Notes: generated by a model not told the origin, from the sequence alone. Counted from the first letter of the stretch, positions 17,382-26,305 are shown. The stretch is DNA of 64,000 nucleotides from DATKQJ01 sp035534295 (GCA_035534295.1 DATLSE010000049.1:34276-98275); one strand, 5' to 3'. Made by a program: numbers and translations.

Positions 17382-18071
17382 CTAGAGCTGGATGGCGCCG
17401 GCGGGGACAGTCCCCGCGGCCGACTGGATGGCGCGGACGATGCGGTAGTGGGTGCCACAGCGGCAGAGGTGTCCAGCCATGGCCGTCTTGATCTCGGTCG
17501 CGGTGGGCTTGGGCTTGGAGCGCAGGAAGGCCTCGGCCTCCATGATCATGCCGCTGATGCAGTAGCCGCACTGCGCCGCCTGCTGCTCGATGAACGCCGT
17601 CTGCAGGGGATGGGGGTGAGCGGCGGTGCCGAGTCCCTCGAGCGTGGTCACGGCGCGGCCGCCCACGTCGCCGACCTTGGTCTGGCAGGAGCGCACGGCC
17701 TGACCGGCCAGCTGGACCGTGCAGGCCCCACATTCGGCCAGTCCGCAGCCGAAGTGAAGTCCTTTTAGTCCGACTTCGTTGCGTAGCACGTAGAGCAGGG
17801 GTGTGTTGGGCGTGGCCGCCACATTGTGGTTTCGGCCGTTGACCGAGATGGACAGCGGGCCGCCAGGAAGCAGGCCGTTGTGCTCGGCCAGGTAGGCGCC
17901 CCCACCGACCACCACCGCCGCCGCCACCACCCCACCCGCGATGGCCGCGTTGCGTCCGCTGTGAGACGCGCCAGCAGGCTCAGGCGTGCTTCCCGCAGTT
18001 GTGGATGGCGACGTCGAAACGTCGTTGGTACCGTCGTCGGACACTGTGACACCCCCCGCCGCCCCGTTCAT
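17382..18071 (-). CDS. iorA: [2Fe-2S] subunit of molybdenum hydroxylase with N-terminal membrane anchor
   Basis: A 229-residue protein. The C-terminal ~155 residues are the two-cluster small subunit of the xanthine oxidase family: plant-type ferredoxin cysteines in GCGLAECGACTV plus SCQ, and the second cluster in QCGYCISGM and HLCRCGTHYRI. Unlike standard small subunits, it has a ~75-residue extension with a Ser/Thr-rich stretch and a hydrophobic helix (~44-64) without twin arginines. It may anchor the Tat-exported complex at the outer face of the membrane (inference). It is the first gene of the operon. Confidence 0.85.
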   Translation of the reverse strand: MNGAAGGVTVSDDGTNDVSTSPSTTAGSTPEPAGASHSGRNAAIAGGVVAAAVVVGGGAYLAEHNGLLPGGPLSISVNGRNHNVAATPNTPLLYVLRNEVGLKGLHFGCGLAECGACTVQLAGQAVRSCQTKVGDVGGRAVTTLEGLGTAAHPHPLQTAFIEQQAAQCGYCISGMIMEAEAFLRSKPKPTATEIKTAMAGHLCRCGTHYRIVRAIQSAAGTVPAGAIQL

Positions 18072-18159
18072 GGGGCGGAATGCCAGCCCGAGCGCCCAAC
18101 GGGTTCGCGTGAACCGCGCAGAGACGCGTTGGGCTGGGAAACCCTCTCTTGATCCCCGC

Positions 18160-18189
18160 TTTTTACTCCTGCCGGGAGCCCATCGTCAA
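18160..18189 (-). promoter_or_regulatory. Candidate promoter of the molybdenum hydroxylase operon
   Basis: On the minus strand TTGACG (18184-18189) and TAAAAA (18160-18165) are 18 bases apart, about 90 bases upstream of the Fe-S subunit start. Between promoter and gene are nested inverted repeats: GCCCAACG at 18094-18101 with CGTTGGGC at 18127-18134, and an inner GGTTC/GAACC stem at 18102-18115. They could be an operator or a leader hairpin. Confidence 0.45.
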
Positions 18190-18246
18190 GTCCGGACCTG
18201 AGCTTGGCGCTCCGGCCCTAAGCTTATGGCCGGGCACCCACAGGCG

Positions 18247-19419
18247 TTAGCGGAAGGCTCCCAGGCCGGTCATGGCCTGGCCCACGGTGAGCGTGTGGAC
18301 CTCATCCGTGCCCTCGTAGGTGAGGACCGACTCGAGGTTGCCCAGGTGGCGCATGACGCCCGGCTCGAGCGTCACCCCGCTAGCGCCCAGGATTGAGCGC
18401 GCGGATTGGGCCACGAATAGCGCGGCGCGCACGCTGGCCAGCTTTCCGAGCGAGATCTGGGCCGACTCCAGGCCGCCGGTCGACTTGAGCCTCCCCAGTT
18501 GGAGCGCGAGCAGCGTGGCCTGGGTCAGGGCCAGATTCATGTCCACCAATTTCTTCTGGGTGAGTTGAAAGGCGGCGATGGGCCGTCCGAATTGCGCGCG
18601 CTGGAGGGCGTGCGCAAGCGCGCATTCAAGACACGAGCGCGCCGCCCCCAGGGCGCCGAAGGCGATTCCGAACCGGGCCTCATCCAGGCAGGCGAGCGCG
18701 GCCCGCAGGCCACGGGCCTCAGGCAGGGCTGAGGACTCGGGTAGGCGAACATCGACAAGGCTCAACTGGGAGGTGACCGAGGCCCGCATGGACCATTTAT
18801 GCGCGATGTCGCGGCTCTCAAAGCCGGGGCTTGAGGTTGGGACCAGGAACCCTCGAATGCCGTCCTCGGTACGGGCCCAGATCAACGCGACATCGGCGAT
18901 GGAGCCGTTGGTGATCCAGAGCTTGGTCCCGTTCAGCACCCAGTCGCCGCCCTGACGCCGGGCGCTGGTGCGCATCGACCCTGGATCGCTGCCGGCGTCG
19001 GGCTCGGTGAGTCCAAAGCAGCCCACCTCCTCGCCCCGGGCCAGGCCGGGAAGCCAGCGCTGGCGCTGCTCTTCGGATCCGAAACGCAGGATCGGGTACA
19101 TGACCAGCGAGCCCTGCACGGAGACGAAGCTGCGCAGCGCGGAATCGCCCGCCTCCAATTCCATACATGCCAGTCCGTGCGCGGTGGGACCTAAATGCGC
19201 GCATCCGTAACCCTCGAGCTGCATGCCCAGAAGGCCGAGCTCGCCCAACTCCGCGACGAGCTCGCGCGGGAAACGCCCGGCCTCGTACCAGTCCGCGATG
19301 TGGGGGATGACCCGGCGTTGCACGAACTGGCGCACGGTCTGTTGCGTCTGGCGTTCCTCGCCCGATATCGCGGCCCCCAAATCCAGCAGGTCGATTCGCG
19401 GGCCAGGGGTGGGGGTCAC
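18247..19419 (-). CDS. Acyl-CoA dehydrogenase, glutaryl-CoA dehydrogenase-like
   Basis: About 390 residues from GTG 19419; the frame runs open to 19566 but the first ~49 codons lack family similarity. FAD and substrate motifs are GCFGLTEPDAGSDPGSM, GTKLWITNGSIAD and the substrate-binding RASVTSQL. The catalytic base is the Glu in YEGTDEVHTL near the end, and VGQAMTGLGAF is the typical C-terminus of glutaryl-CoA dehydrogenases. Expected role: FAD-dependent oxidation and decarboxylation of glutaryl-CoA to crotonyl-CoA in lysine/tryptophan breakdown. It diverges from the chromate transporter genes. Confidence 0.85.
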   Translation of the reverse strand: MTPTPGPRIDLLDLGAAISGEERQTQQTVRQFVQRRVIPHIADWYEAGRFPRELVAELGELGLLGMQLEGYGCAHLGPTAHGLACMELEAGDSALRSFVSVQGSLVMYPILRFGSEEQRQRWLPGLARGEEVGCFGLTEPDAGSDPGSMRTSARRQGGDWVLNGTKLWITNGSIADVALIWARTEDGIRGFLVPTSSPGFESRDIAHKWSMRASVTSQLSLVDVRLPESSALPEARGLRAALACLDEARFGIAFGALGAARSCLECALAHALQRAQFGRPIAAFQLTQKKLVDMNLALTQATLLALQLGRLKSTGGLESAQISLGKLASVRAALFVAQSARSILGASGVTLEPGVMRHLGNLESVLTYEGTDEVHTLTVGQAMTGLGAFR

Positions 19420-19520
19420 CCCACGAGCATCCCCCGCCACCTCCCCCGCGTCAAGACGCGGGGCTGCGGCCGCGGGGCTGCGGCCGCGGCGCGGGCGCCC
19501 ACCGGGCAGAATGGGCAGCG

Positions 19521-20114
19521 GTGAATCAGGAACCCTCTCCCAGACTTCTCTTCCTGCTCTGGGCACGGGTGGGGCTGCAGTCGTTCGGGGGCGGCCCGGC
19601 AGTCCAGATCTACGCCTACGCCGAGCTGGTCCAAAAGCGCGACTGGTTGACGCCTCAGGGCTGGGCTGAGGTCCTAGGGCTCTGCCAGGTCGTGCCCGGC
19701 ATCAATCTGATCGCGCTCGCCATCCTCACCGGAGGCCGCCTGGCCGGTCGTCGGGGCATGCTCGTATCCCTGGTCGGCTTCCTCCTGCCTAGCTTTCTGA
19801 TCACGGTGGCGGTGGCCGCCCTCTACGCCCGACTGCACTCCATGGCGCTGGTGGCCGGGGCCATACGCGGCCTGGTCATGGCCGCGGCCGGGGGCAACCT
19901 GATCATGAGCTGGCGCATCCTGGCCCCGCTGCTTGAGACCAGCGCCAAGGAGGGTCGCTGGGTTCTGCTTGCCTCGATTTTGGTCGTGGGCGCGGTTGCC
20001 CTCCTGGTCATGGGTGGCCGTCTTCCCATCTACCTGGTGCTGGTCGGGTCTGGTGCCCTCATGGCCGTGGTGGTCGGGGTCGCGCTGCGAGGCTCGCCCC
20101 AGGTGCGCGCTTGA
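19521..20114 (+). CDS. Chromate transporter, N-terminal half-protein (ChrA family)
   Basis: A 197-residue protein with five or six hydrophobic helices. LWARVGLQSFGGGPAVQIY and LCQVVPGINLIALAILTG are the hallmark FGGGP and PGP-like motifs of the CHR superfamily. Full-length ChrA is ~400 residues with two such repeats; here each repeat is a separate gene. The GTG start follows CAGAAT by eight bases. The stop overlaps the start of the second half, so a heterodimer is likely. Chromate export is the family function, but the physiological anion may differ. Confidence 0.82.
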   Translation: MNQEPSPRLLFLLWARVGLQSFGGGPAVQIYAYAELVQKRDWLTPQGWAEVLGLCQVVPGINLIALAILTGGRLAGRRGMLVSLVGFLLPSFLITVAVAALYARLHSMALVAGAIRGLVMAAAGGNLIMSWRILAPLLETSAKEGRWVLLASILVVGAVALLVMGGRLPIYLVLVGSGALMAVVVGVALRGSPQVRA

Positions 20115-20623
20115 TCAACGCCGCCCTCCTCTTCTGGCTCATGCTGAAGGCGTCGCTGCTGTCGTCGGGTGGCCTGGGCAACCTGGCCAGCCTGCACCAG
20201 GACCTGCTGGCCCGGGGCTGGGCCAACGACCACACCTTCGCCGAGGCCCTCGCCATCGGTCAGCTCTCGCCCGGGCCCACCGGACTGTGGGTAATCGCGC
20301 TGGGCTATCTGATCTTCGGGCTGGCCGGTTCGACCCTGGCCATGGTGGCGGTTCTGATCCCGCCCCTGCTCGTCATTCCGATCGGCCTGGTGCATCACCG
20401 CTACGCCCCGCTCGCACCGGTCCAGGGGTTCGTGCGCGGCCTCGCCCTGGCGGTCACCGGCAGCGTGCCGGTGGTGGTGTTGAAGCTGGCCGGAAGCTAC
20501 GGCATCGACGTGGTCAGCCTCGCCATAGTCATCGGCAGTGCCGCCCTCATCGCGACCCGCCGGGTGCCCGTGATCGCCGTCCTGATCTTGGGTGGAGCCC
20601 TTGGCGCGGCGTTCTATCGCTAG
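20111..20623 (+). CDS. Chromate transporter, C-terminal half-protein (ChrA family)
   Basis: A 170-residue membrane protein and partner of the preceding gene, starting at TTG 20111 inside its stop codon. It carries the second repeat's signatures: KASLLSSGGLGNLASLHQDL and IGQLSPGPTGLWVIALGY. Four to five hydrophobic segments are visible. The two halves together equal one ChrA. No ChrB-type regulator is adjacent. Confidence 0.8.
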   Translation: MINAALLFWLMLKASLLSSGGLGNLASLHQDLLARGWANDHTFAEALAIGQLSPGPTGLWVIALGYLIFGLAGSTLAMVAVLIPPLLVIPIGLVHHRYAPLAPVQGFVRGLALAVTGSVPVVVLKLAGSYGIDVVSLAIVIGSAALIATRRVPVIAVLILGGALGAAFYR

Positions 20624-20734
20624 CGCGGATCGACTCAACGCCTTCCCCCGGGCTGGACGCTGACCCCCGCCGCCCCCATCGCCCATGATTACGGGCCGTG
20701 AGCAGTCACATTCAGGTCGCGCCGTGAGACCCGC

Positions 20735-21490
20735 GTGAGCTACCACCAGCCCCTCGGCCTGGCCCTCCTCCTGGTCGCGGCCGTCGCTGGGGGGATTCTG
20801 AACGGGATGGCTGGCGGAGGCAGTTTTGTCGCCTTCCCCGCCCTGATCTTCTCCGGCGTGCTGCCCGTCAACGCCAACGCCACCAACACAGTCGCGCTCT
20901 GGCCGGCCTCTCTGGCCGCGGCCCGTGCCTACCGCCGCGAGCTCGGGCTGCGCCGCGAGGTGCTCGTTCTCGGCTCCGTCTCCCTGGTCGGGGGACTTGT
21001 CGGTGCGGTGCTGCTGCTGCACACCCCGCAGCACCTATTCGGAGCCGTGGTTCCGTTCCTGATGCTCGGAGCCACCCTGCTCTTCGCCGCCGGCGGCCGC
21101 ATTGCGCACATGCGCGGGGAGCGGGCGGCACCGCTCTGGGTGGTATCCGTGGTCCAGTTCCCGATCGCGATCTATGGGGGCTACTTCGGAGGTGGTCTGG
21201 GGATCATGATGCTGGCCTCCTTTGGCGTCCTGGGCGCGGCCGACTACCACTTCGCCAATGCGCGCAAAAACCTGCTTGCCACCGCCATCAACGGCGTCGC
21301 CGTGGTGACCTTCATCGCCGCCGGCGCCGTGGTCTGGCTGCCGGCCCTGGTCATGATCGTGGGCGCCGTGGTCGGCGGCGTGCTCTCGGTAATGGTGGCC
21401 CGCCGCATCCCGCAGCCCCTGATCCGGCCCGCGGTGGTCGCCATCGGCCTGGTCATGAGCGTCTCCCTGCTGCGCAACGCGGGAATTTGA
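20735..21490 (+). CDS. TauE/SafE-family sulfite/organosulfonate exporter-like permease
   Basis: A 251-residue membrane protein with about eight hydrophobic segments in two similar halves. GGILNGMAGGGSFVAFPALI in the first half and YGGYFGGGLGIMMLA in the second are the duplicated TauE/SafE (DUF81) motif. These proteins export anions such as sulfite or sulfoacetate across the inner membrane; the substrate here is unknown. The GTG start at 20735 has no strong ribosome-binding site. It precedes metH by about 125 bases; no conserved methionine or B12 riboswitch was recognised in that gap. Confidence 0.85.
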   Translation: MSYHQPLGLALLLVAAVAGGILNGMAGGGSFVAFPALIFSGVLPVNANATNTVALWPASLAAARAYRRELGLRREVLVLGSVSLVGGLVGAVLLLHTPQHLFGAVVPFLMLGATLLFAAGGRIAHMRGERAAPLWVVSVVQFPIAIYGGYFGGGLGIMMLASFGVLGAADYHFANARKNLLATAINGVAVVTFIAAGAVVWLPALVMIVGAVVGGVLSVMVARRIPQPLIRPAVVAIGLVMSVSLLRNAGI

Positions 21491-21617
21491 GTTCGCGCCC
21501 CGCGGGGCGTACGAACGGCTTCCTGGTACGCTGGCTGTTTGGCCGCACCCGGCTGGCGTTCCCGTGGCGACGGCGGCCGGAGGTGATCAACCAGGTGCCG
21601 GGCGAGAGGAGATGCTG

Positions 21618-24600
21618 ATGTCGACTGAGGCCCGGTTGCGCGCGCTCCTGGAGCAGCGTATCGCGCTCCTGGACGGGGCGATGGGAACCATGCTCCAGCG
21701 CCATGGCTTTACCGAATCCGACTTCCGCGGCCGCCGATTCAAGGATCATCCCCTCTCCCTCAGAGGAGACCTGGATCTGCTCAATCTGACCCGGCCGGAG
21801 GCCGTCCTCGAGGTGCACCGGGCCTATCTGGAGGCCGGTTCGGACGTCATCACCACCAACACCTTCAATTCCACCCCGATGTCACAGGCCGACTACGGGC
21901 TCTCCGAGCTGGCCTATGAGCTCAGCCGCTCGGGGGCGGAGCTCGGCCGCCAGGCGGTGGCCGACTTTCCCGACCGATTGGTCATGGGCTCGCTTGGGCC
22001 CACCAGCGTCACCCTATCGATGTCCCCTCGCGTCGACGATCCGGGATATCGCGAGTCGAGCTTCGACGCCATGAGCCAGGGTTATGCCGAGGCGGTGCGG
22101 GGGTTGCGCGACGGGGGTGCCGACCTGCTCCTGATCGAGACCGCCTTCGACACCCTCAACGCCAAGGCCGCGATCGAGGCCGCGCGCCGGGTCGCGCCCG
22201 AGCTTCCCCTGGTGATATCGCTCACGGTGGTCGATCTGAGCGGGCGCAACCTGTCAGGTCAGACCGTCGAGGCGTTCTGGGTTTCCATCGAGCACGCGCA
22301 CCCCCTGGTGGTGGGCCTCAACTGCTCGCTCGGCGCCGCCCAGCTCCGCCCCCACCTGGCCGATCTGGCCCGGGTCGCTACCACCTACGTCAGCTGCTAT
22401 CCCAACGCTGGTCTGCCCAACGCCTTCGGGGGTTACGACGAGAGCCCGGAGGTGACCGGGCGACTGGTGGGAGAGTTCGCGCGCGACGGGCTGGTCAACC
22501 TGGTCGGGGGCTGTTGCGGCACCACCCCCGAACACATCCGCGCCATCAAGTCGGCGATCGCCAACCAGGCTCCGCGCTCGCTGCCGACCATCGCCCCGGC
22601 CACCCGACTGAGCGGGCTGGAGCCCTTCACCATCGGCCCCGATTCCGGCTTTGTCATGATCGGCGAGCGCAATAACGTGACCGGGTCGGCGCGCTTTCGG
22701 CGTCTGATCGAGGCCGAGGACTACGCCGGCGCCCTCGACGTCGCCCTCGAACAGGTGCGGGGGGGGGCCAACATCCTCGACGTCAACATGGATGCCGACC
22801 TACTCGACTCGGAGCGGGCGATGACCAGATTCTTGAACTTCGTGGCCACCGAGCCCGAGGTGGCGCGAATCCCGATCATGGTTGACAGCTCGCGCTTCTC
22901 GGTCATCGAGGCCGGACTCAAGTGCGTCCAGGGCAAGGGCGTGGCCAACTCCATCAGCCTCAAGGAGGGCGAGGAGGTGTTCTTGGACCAGGCTCGCCGG
23001 GTGCGCGAGCTGGGGGCGGCTGTGGTGGTCATGGCCTTTGACGAGCGCGGGCAGGCCGACACCGTGGAGCGCAAGCTGGCGATCTGCCAGCGGGCCCACC
23101 AACTGCTCACCGAGCGCGCTGGACTGTCGAGCCAGGACATCATCTTCGACCCCAACGTGCTGGCCGTGGCTACGGGCATGGAGGAGCACTCCGGCTACGC
23201 CCAGGCCTTCATCGAGGCCACGGGCAAGATCAAGCGCCAGCTGCCCGGGGTCCACATCTCGGGCGGCATTTCAAACTTGTCGTTCGCCTTTCGCGGCAAT
23301 GACGCTGTGCGGGAGGCGATGCACTCCGCCTTCCTTTATCACGCCATCGCCGCCGGTCTTGACATGGGCATCGTCAATGCCGGTCAGCTGGCGGTTTACG
23401 AGGACATCTCCCCCGAGCTGCGCACGCTGGTCGAGGACGTGATCCTGAACCGCCGTGCGGACGCGACCGAGCGCCTGCTCGCGCTCGCCGCGGGGGGCGC
23501 CGGCTCAGGGCGCCCGCGCGAGCGCGACCTGAGCTGGCGCGAGCAGGGGGTTGAGGCCCGGATCGAGTACGCCCTGGTACATGGGGTGGACGACTTCATC
23601 GAGGCCGACGCCGAGGAGGCCCGGCTCAAGCTCGGCCGTCCCCTGGACGTGATTGAGGGGCCCCTGATGGACGGCATGAAAGTGGTAGGTGACCTGTTCG
23701 GGGCGGGCAAGATGTTCCTACCCCAGGTGGTCAAGAGCGCGCGCGCGATGAAGCGCGCTGTCGCCCACCTCGAGCCATTCATGCTCGATCAGGCGTCCCA
23801 GGTTGTCCGGCACCAGGGCCGCGTGGTCCTGGCCACGGTCAAGGGTGACGTCCATGACATCGGCAAGAACATCGTCGGCGTGGTCTTGGGCTGCAACAAC
23901 TACGAGGTGTTGGATCTGGGCGTGATGGTTCCCGCCGACCGCATCCTCGACACCGCGATCGAGGTCGGGGCCGACGCCGTCGGCCTCTCCGGTCTGATCA
24001 CGCCCTCGCTCGACGAGATGGTCCAGGTGGCCGAGGAGATGCAGCGCCGAGGGCTTTCGATGCCGCTCTTGATCGGGGGCGCCACTACCTCCAAACAGCA
24101 CACCGCAGTTCGCGTGGCGCCACGCTACGACGGCTCGACGGTGCACGTTCTCGACGCCTCGCGCGTGGTCGGGGTGATGTCCGATCTGCTCGACAGCAAG
24201 CGCCGCGTGACCCTGGATCGCGAGAACCGGGAACTCCAAGAACGCCTGCGCCAGGAGCACCTGGCGAAGACCAAGCGTCCCCTCCTGCCCCTGGCCGAGG
24301 CGCGCGCTCGGCGCGATCGGCCCGCCTTCGAGAACCTGGCGGTCCCCGCCTTTACCGGAGTACGCGAGATCGAGGTTGAGCTCTCAACCCTGCGCCCCTA
24401 CATCGACTGGACCTTCTTCTTCCATGCCTGGGATCTCAAGGGGCGATTCCCCGCGATTCTGGAGCATCCCCGTTTCGGTCCCGCCGCGCACGAGCTCTAC
24501 GAGCACGCTCAGAGCCTGCTCGACCGGATCGAGTCCGAGCGCCTGCTTCGGGCCCGGGGCCGATATGGCTTCTTCCCGGCCCATTCCGACGGCGACGACA

Positions 24601-25220
24601 TCCAGCTCGAGCAGGGCCTGCTGCTGCCCATGCTTCGCCAGCAGGTCGATCACGGCGACGAGCGTCCCAACCGATCCCTGGCCGATTACGTCGCCCCCGC
24701 CGGCGATCACATCGGGGCCTTTGCCGTCACTGCCGGATTGGGGGCGGACGAGCTGTCTGACAGCTTTGCTGCCGACCAGGACGACTACCACGCGATCATG
24801 GTCAAGGCGCTGGCCGACCGCCTGGTTGAGGCCTTCGCCGAGCACCTTCACGAGCGCGCCCGACGCGAGTGGTACGAGTCCGGAGCGAGCCTCAGCCCGG
24901 ACGATCTGATGGCCGAACGCTTCCGCGGTATCAGGCCCGCATTCGGGTATCCCGCCTGCCCCGATCACCGGCCCAAGTTCGCCCTATTCGATCTCCTCGG
25001 GGCCCGCGAGGTGGGCATGGATCTGACCGAATCGTGCGCCATGCTTCCCCCCGCGTCGGTCTCGGGTATCTATCTCGCCCACCCCCAGGCGGGCTACTTC
25101 ACGGTTGGAAAGCTCGGTCTCGATCAGGTCCAGGACTATGCCCGGCGCAGCGGGATCAGCCTGGCCGAGGCCGAGCGCTGGCTGAGTCCGAACCTCAACT
25201 ACGAACTCGACCGCAGCTGA
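21618..25220 (+). CDS. metH: Cobalamin-dependent methionine synthase
   Basis: A full-length 1200-residue MetH from ATG 21618 (GAGAGGA seven bases upstream); the open frame begins at 21564. Domains in order: homocysteine-binding barrel with zinc cysteines in GLNCSLG and GGCCGTTP (~300); methyl-tetrahydrofolate barrel beginning FVMIGERNNVTGS (~345); B12 cap and Rossmann domain with the cobalamin-binding motif GDVHDIGKN (~745-753); reactivation domain with RPAFGYPACPDH (~1105) that binds S-adenosylmethionine. It transfers the methyl group of 5-methyltetrahydrofolate to homocysteine. It stands alone in its transcript. Confidence 0.97.
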   Translation: MSTEARLRALLEQRIALLDGAMGTMLQRHGFTESDFRGRRFKDHPLSLRGDLDLLNLTRPEAVLEVHRAYLEAGSDVITTNTFNSTPMSQADYGLSELAYELSRSGAELGRQAVADFPDRLVMGSLGPTSVTLSMSPRVDDPGYRESSFDAMSQGYAEAVRGLRDGGADLLLIETAFDTLNAKAAIEAARRVAPELPLVISLTVVDLSGRNLSGQTVEAFWVSIEHAHPLVVGLNCSLGAAQLRPHLADLARVATTYVSCYPNAGLPNAFGGYDESPEVTGRLVGEFARDGLVNLVGGCCGTTPEHIRAIKSAIANQAPRSLPTIAPATRLSGLEPFTIGPDSGFVMIGERNNVTGSARFRRLIEAEDYAGALDVALEQVRGGANILDVNMDADLLDSERAMTRFLNFVATEPEVARIPIMVDSSRFSVIEAGLKCVQGKGVANSISLKEGEEVFLDQARRVRELGAAVVVMAFDERGQADTVERKLAICQRAHQLLTERAGLSSQDIIFDPNVLAVATGMEEHSGYAQAFIEATGKIKRQLPGVHISGGISNLSFAFRGNDAVREAMHSAFLYHAIAAGLDMGIVNAGQLAVYEDISPELRTLVEDVILNRRADATERLLALAAGGAGSGRPRERDLSWREQGVEARIEYALVHGVDDFIEADAEEARLKLGRPLDVIEGPLMDGMKVVGDLFGAGKMFLPQVVKSARAMKRAVAHLEPFMLDQASQVVRHQGRVVLATVKGDVHDIGKNIVGVVLGCNNYEVLDLGVMVPADRILDTAIEVGADAVGLSGLITPSLDEMVQVAEEMQRRGLSMPLLIGGATTSKQHTAVRVAPRYDGSTVHVLDASRVVGVMSDLLDSKRRVTLDRENRELQERLRQEHLAKTKRPLLPLAEARARRDRPAFENLAVPAFTGVREIEVELSTLRPYIDWTFFFHAWDLKGRFPAILEHPRFGPAAHELYEHAQSLLDRIESERLLRARGRYGFFPAHSDGDDIQLEQGLLLPMLRQQVDHGDERPNRSLADYVAPAGDHIGAFAVTAGLGADELSDSFAADQDDYHAIMVKALADRLVEAFAEHLHERARREWYESGASLSPDDLMAERFRGIRPAFGYPACPDHRPKFALFDLLGAREVGMDLTESCAMLPPASVSGIYLAHPQAGYFTVGKLGLDQVQDYARRSGISLAEAERWLSPNLNYELDRS

Positions 25221-25224
25221 TGCC

Positions 25225-25635
25225 TCAGCGCCGGGCGCGGGTCCAAAGGCTCGCCGCCTGGCCGATGGTGCGCACCTCGAGCTTGCGCTTGGCGCGCTCC
25301 CAGTACTCGCGCGCGGTGCTGGTTCCGACCCCCATCCGTCGCGCCGCCTCCTTCAGTTGCAGGCCGCCCGCGAGCTGGGCCAGGAGCTCCTGCTCGCGGT
25401 CGGATAGCGACTCCAGGCGATGCTCGCCGGGAGCGACCTCGATCCCGAATCCGTGCTCCTTGAGCGCTGAGACCAGGCCGTCGGTGTCGGCGCCGTGGGC
25501 CAGCTCCAGGTGGAGGTGGGCACGATGCCAGCGCACCGAGCTCAGGTCAATCGAGAGCTCGGCGCAGGATGAAAAGGCTCGCTCCAGATCGCGCGAACCA
25601 CCGACTCCGCTCACCCGAATCGTCCAATGTGCCAT
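25225..25635 (-). CDS. LuxR-type HTH protein
   Basis: A 136-residue protein. The last ~55 residues are a LuxR/NarL HTH: LSDREQELLAQLAGG, LKEAARRMGVGTSTAREYW, KRKLEV. The N-terminal ~70 residues form a small alternating domain of unknown type, with no receiver phosphorylation site. The start has a GGGGTGAG-like site. An intrinsic terminator sits only 13 bases upstream, so transcripts must read through a hairpin with a U-tract to express it. It follows the Tad-like genes on the same strand, making it a candidate regulator of them. Confidence 0.7.
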   Translation of the reverse strand: MAHWTIRVSGVGGSRDLERAFSSCAELSIDLSSVRWHRAHLHLELAHGADTDGLVSALKEHGFGIEVAPGEHRLESLSDREQELLAQLAGGLQLKEAARRMGVGTSTAREYWERAKRKLEVRTIGQAASLWTRARR

Positions 25636-25647
25636 CTCACCCCAAAC

Positions 25648-25677
25648 AAAAAAGGCCCCCGCCGAATGGCGGGGGCC
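25648..25677 (-). terminator. Intrinsic terminator / attenuator upstream of the LuxR-HTH gene
   Basis: A perfect 10-bp GC stem (25654-25663 with 25668-25677, four-base loop) is followed on the minus strand by six T residues (25653-25648). It can terminate the TadE operon and also lies 13 bases before the LuxR-HTH start. A second hairpin (GCGCCCT/AGGGCGC, 25687-25705) precedes it. Confidence 0.85.
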
Positions 25678-25692
25678 GAAGCTGAAGCGCCC

Positions 25693-25770
25693 TCAATAAG
25701 GGCGCCAAGCAGCATCCGCCCCGGGGCTACATCCGATTGAGGAAAGGTCGCTGCGGAGGTGGACCAGCAT
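25693..25770 (-). CDS. Possible 25-codon upstream ORF in the LuxR-HTH leader
   Basis: An ATG at 25770 opens 25 codons ending at TGA 25693, inside the first of two tandem hairpins before the terminator. TACACT (25781-25786) lies ten bases upstream and could be a -10 element. No ribosome-binding site and no run of regulatory codons are seen, so coding is speculative. Its stop placement within a hairpin resembles leader peptides. Confidence 0.25.
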   Translation of the reverse strand: MLVHLRSDLSSIGCSPGADAAWRPY

Positions 25771-25807
25771 CGTTGCCGAAAGTGTAGTCGAGCCTGCCTG
25801 CACCCGC

Positions 25808-26305
25808 TCAACCCGCCTCCAGAGCGCTGGCCGTGGCGTGGATGGTGACGGTGGTCAGGAGCTGGCGCAGCATCGGGGTGATAAAGACGTAGTCGTAGGT
25901 GGCCGAGATCATGATCACGCTCCCCGGTGCCACGCAGGTGGCCTGCGTGTAGCCCGAGTTGGGCACGAAGGCGCCCGCGCTGGCGCTGTAGCGACCACAG
26001 GTGACCAGGGCCCCGTTTGCAGCCAGCGCATAACTGATGTTGAGGTGTGCGTCGTCGTTGCTTATCCGGGCCGGAGCCGAGGTCAGGGTCAGATTGCCCT
26101 CGATCGTGTCGCGCCCGGGCGCGGGGGCGGACGACCACGCGGTGGGGTGGGTGGCGGCGAATCTGGCCGCCACCTCTGACGCCTGAAAGGCGGCGACGCG
26201 GCCGGCGAAGAGGTAGGCGAAATCCATGATCCCGAGCACCAGGACCAGGGTCAGGCTGGCCACCAGTGAGAACTCGAGCAGGGCCTGTCCGGAGCGGGCC
26301 CTCAC
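25808..26305 (-). CDS. TadE-like pseudopilin
   Basis: A 165-residue protein. The N-terminus RARSGQALLEFSLVASLTLVLVLGIMDF (shown in two pieces: SGQALLEFS, then a hydrophobic helix) is the TadE motif recognised by the TadV/CpaA prepilin peptidase at the GQALLEF region. The exported part has two cysteines (VTCGRYSASAG and QATCVAPGS). It is a minor component of Flp/Tad pili. It overlaps the TadG-like gene by four bases and is last in a three-gene operon. Its sequence closely parallels the TadE-like gene at 27546, suggesting duplication. Confidence 0.82.
   Translation of the reverse strand: MRARSGQALLEFSLVASLTLVLVLGIMDFAYLFAGRVAAFQASEVAARFAATHPTAWSSAPAPGRDTIEGNLTLTSAPARISNDDAHLNISYALAANGALVTCGRYSASAGAFVPNSGYTQATCVAPGSVIMISATYDYVFITPMLRQLLTTVTIHATASALEAG

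Noticed and set aside
21491..21611. Possible S-adenosylmethionine or cobalamin riboswitch upstream of metH
   Set aside because: No conserved SAM, SAH or B12-box core was found in the 120 bases available.
25738..25760. GAGGAAAGGTCG on the plus strand resembling the RNase P GAGGAAAGTCC motif
   Set aside because: The match is imperfect and the surrounding non-coding stretch is far too short for RNase P RNA.
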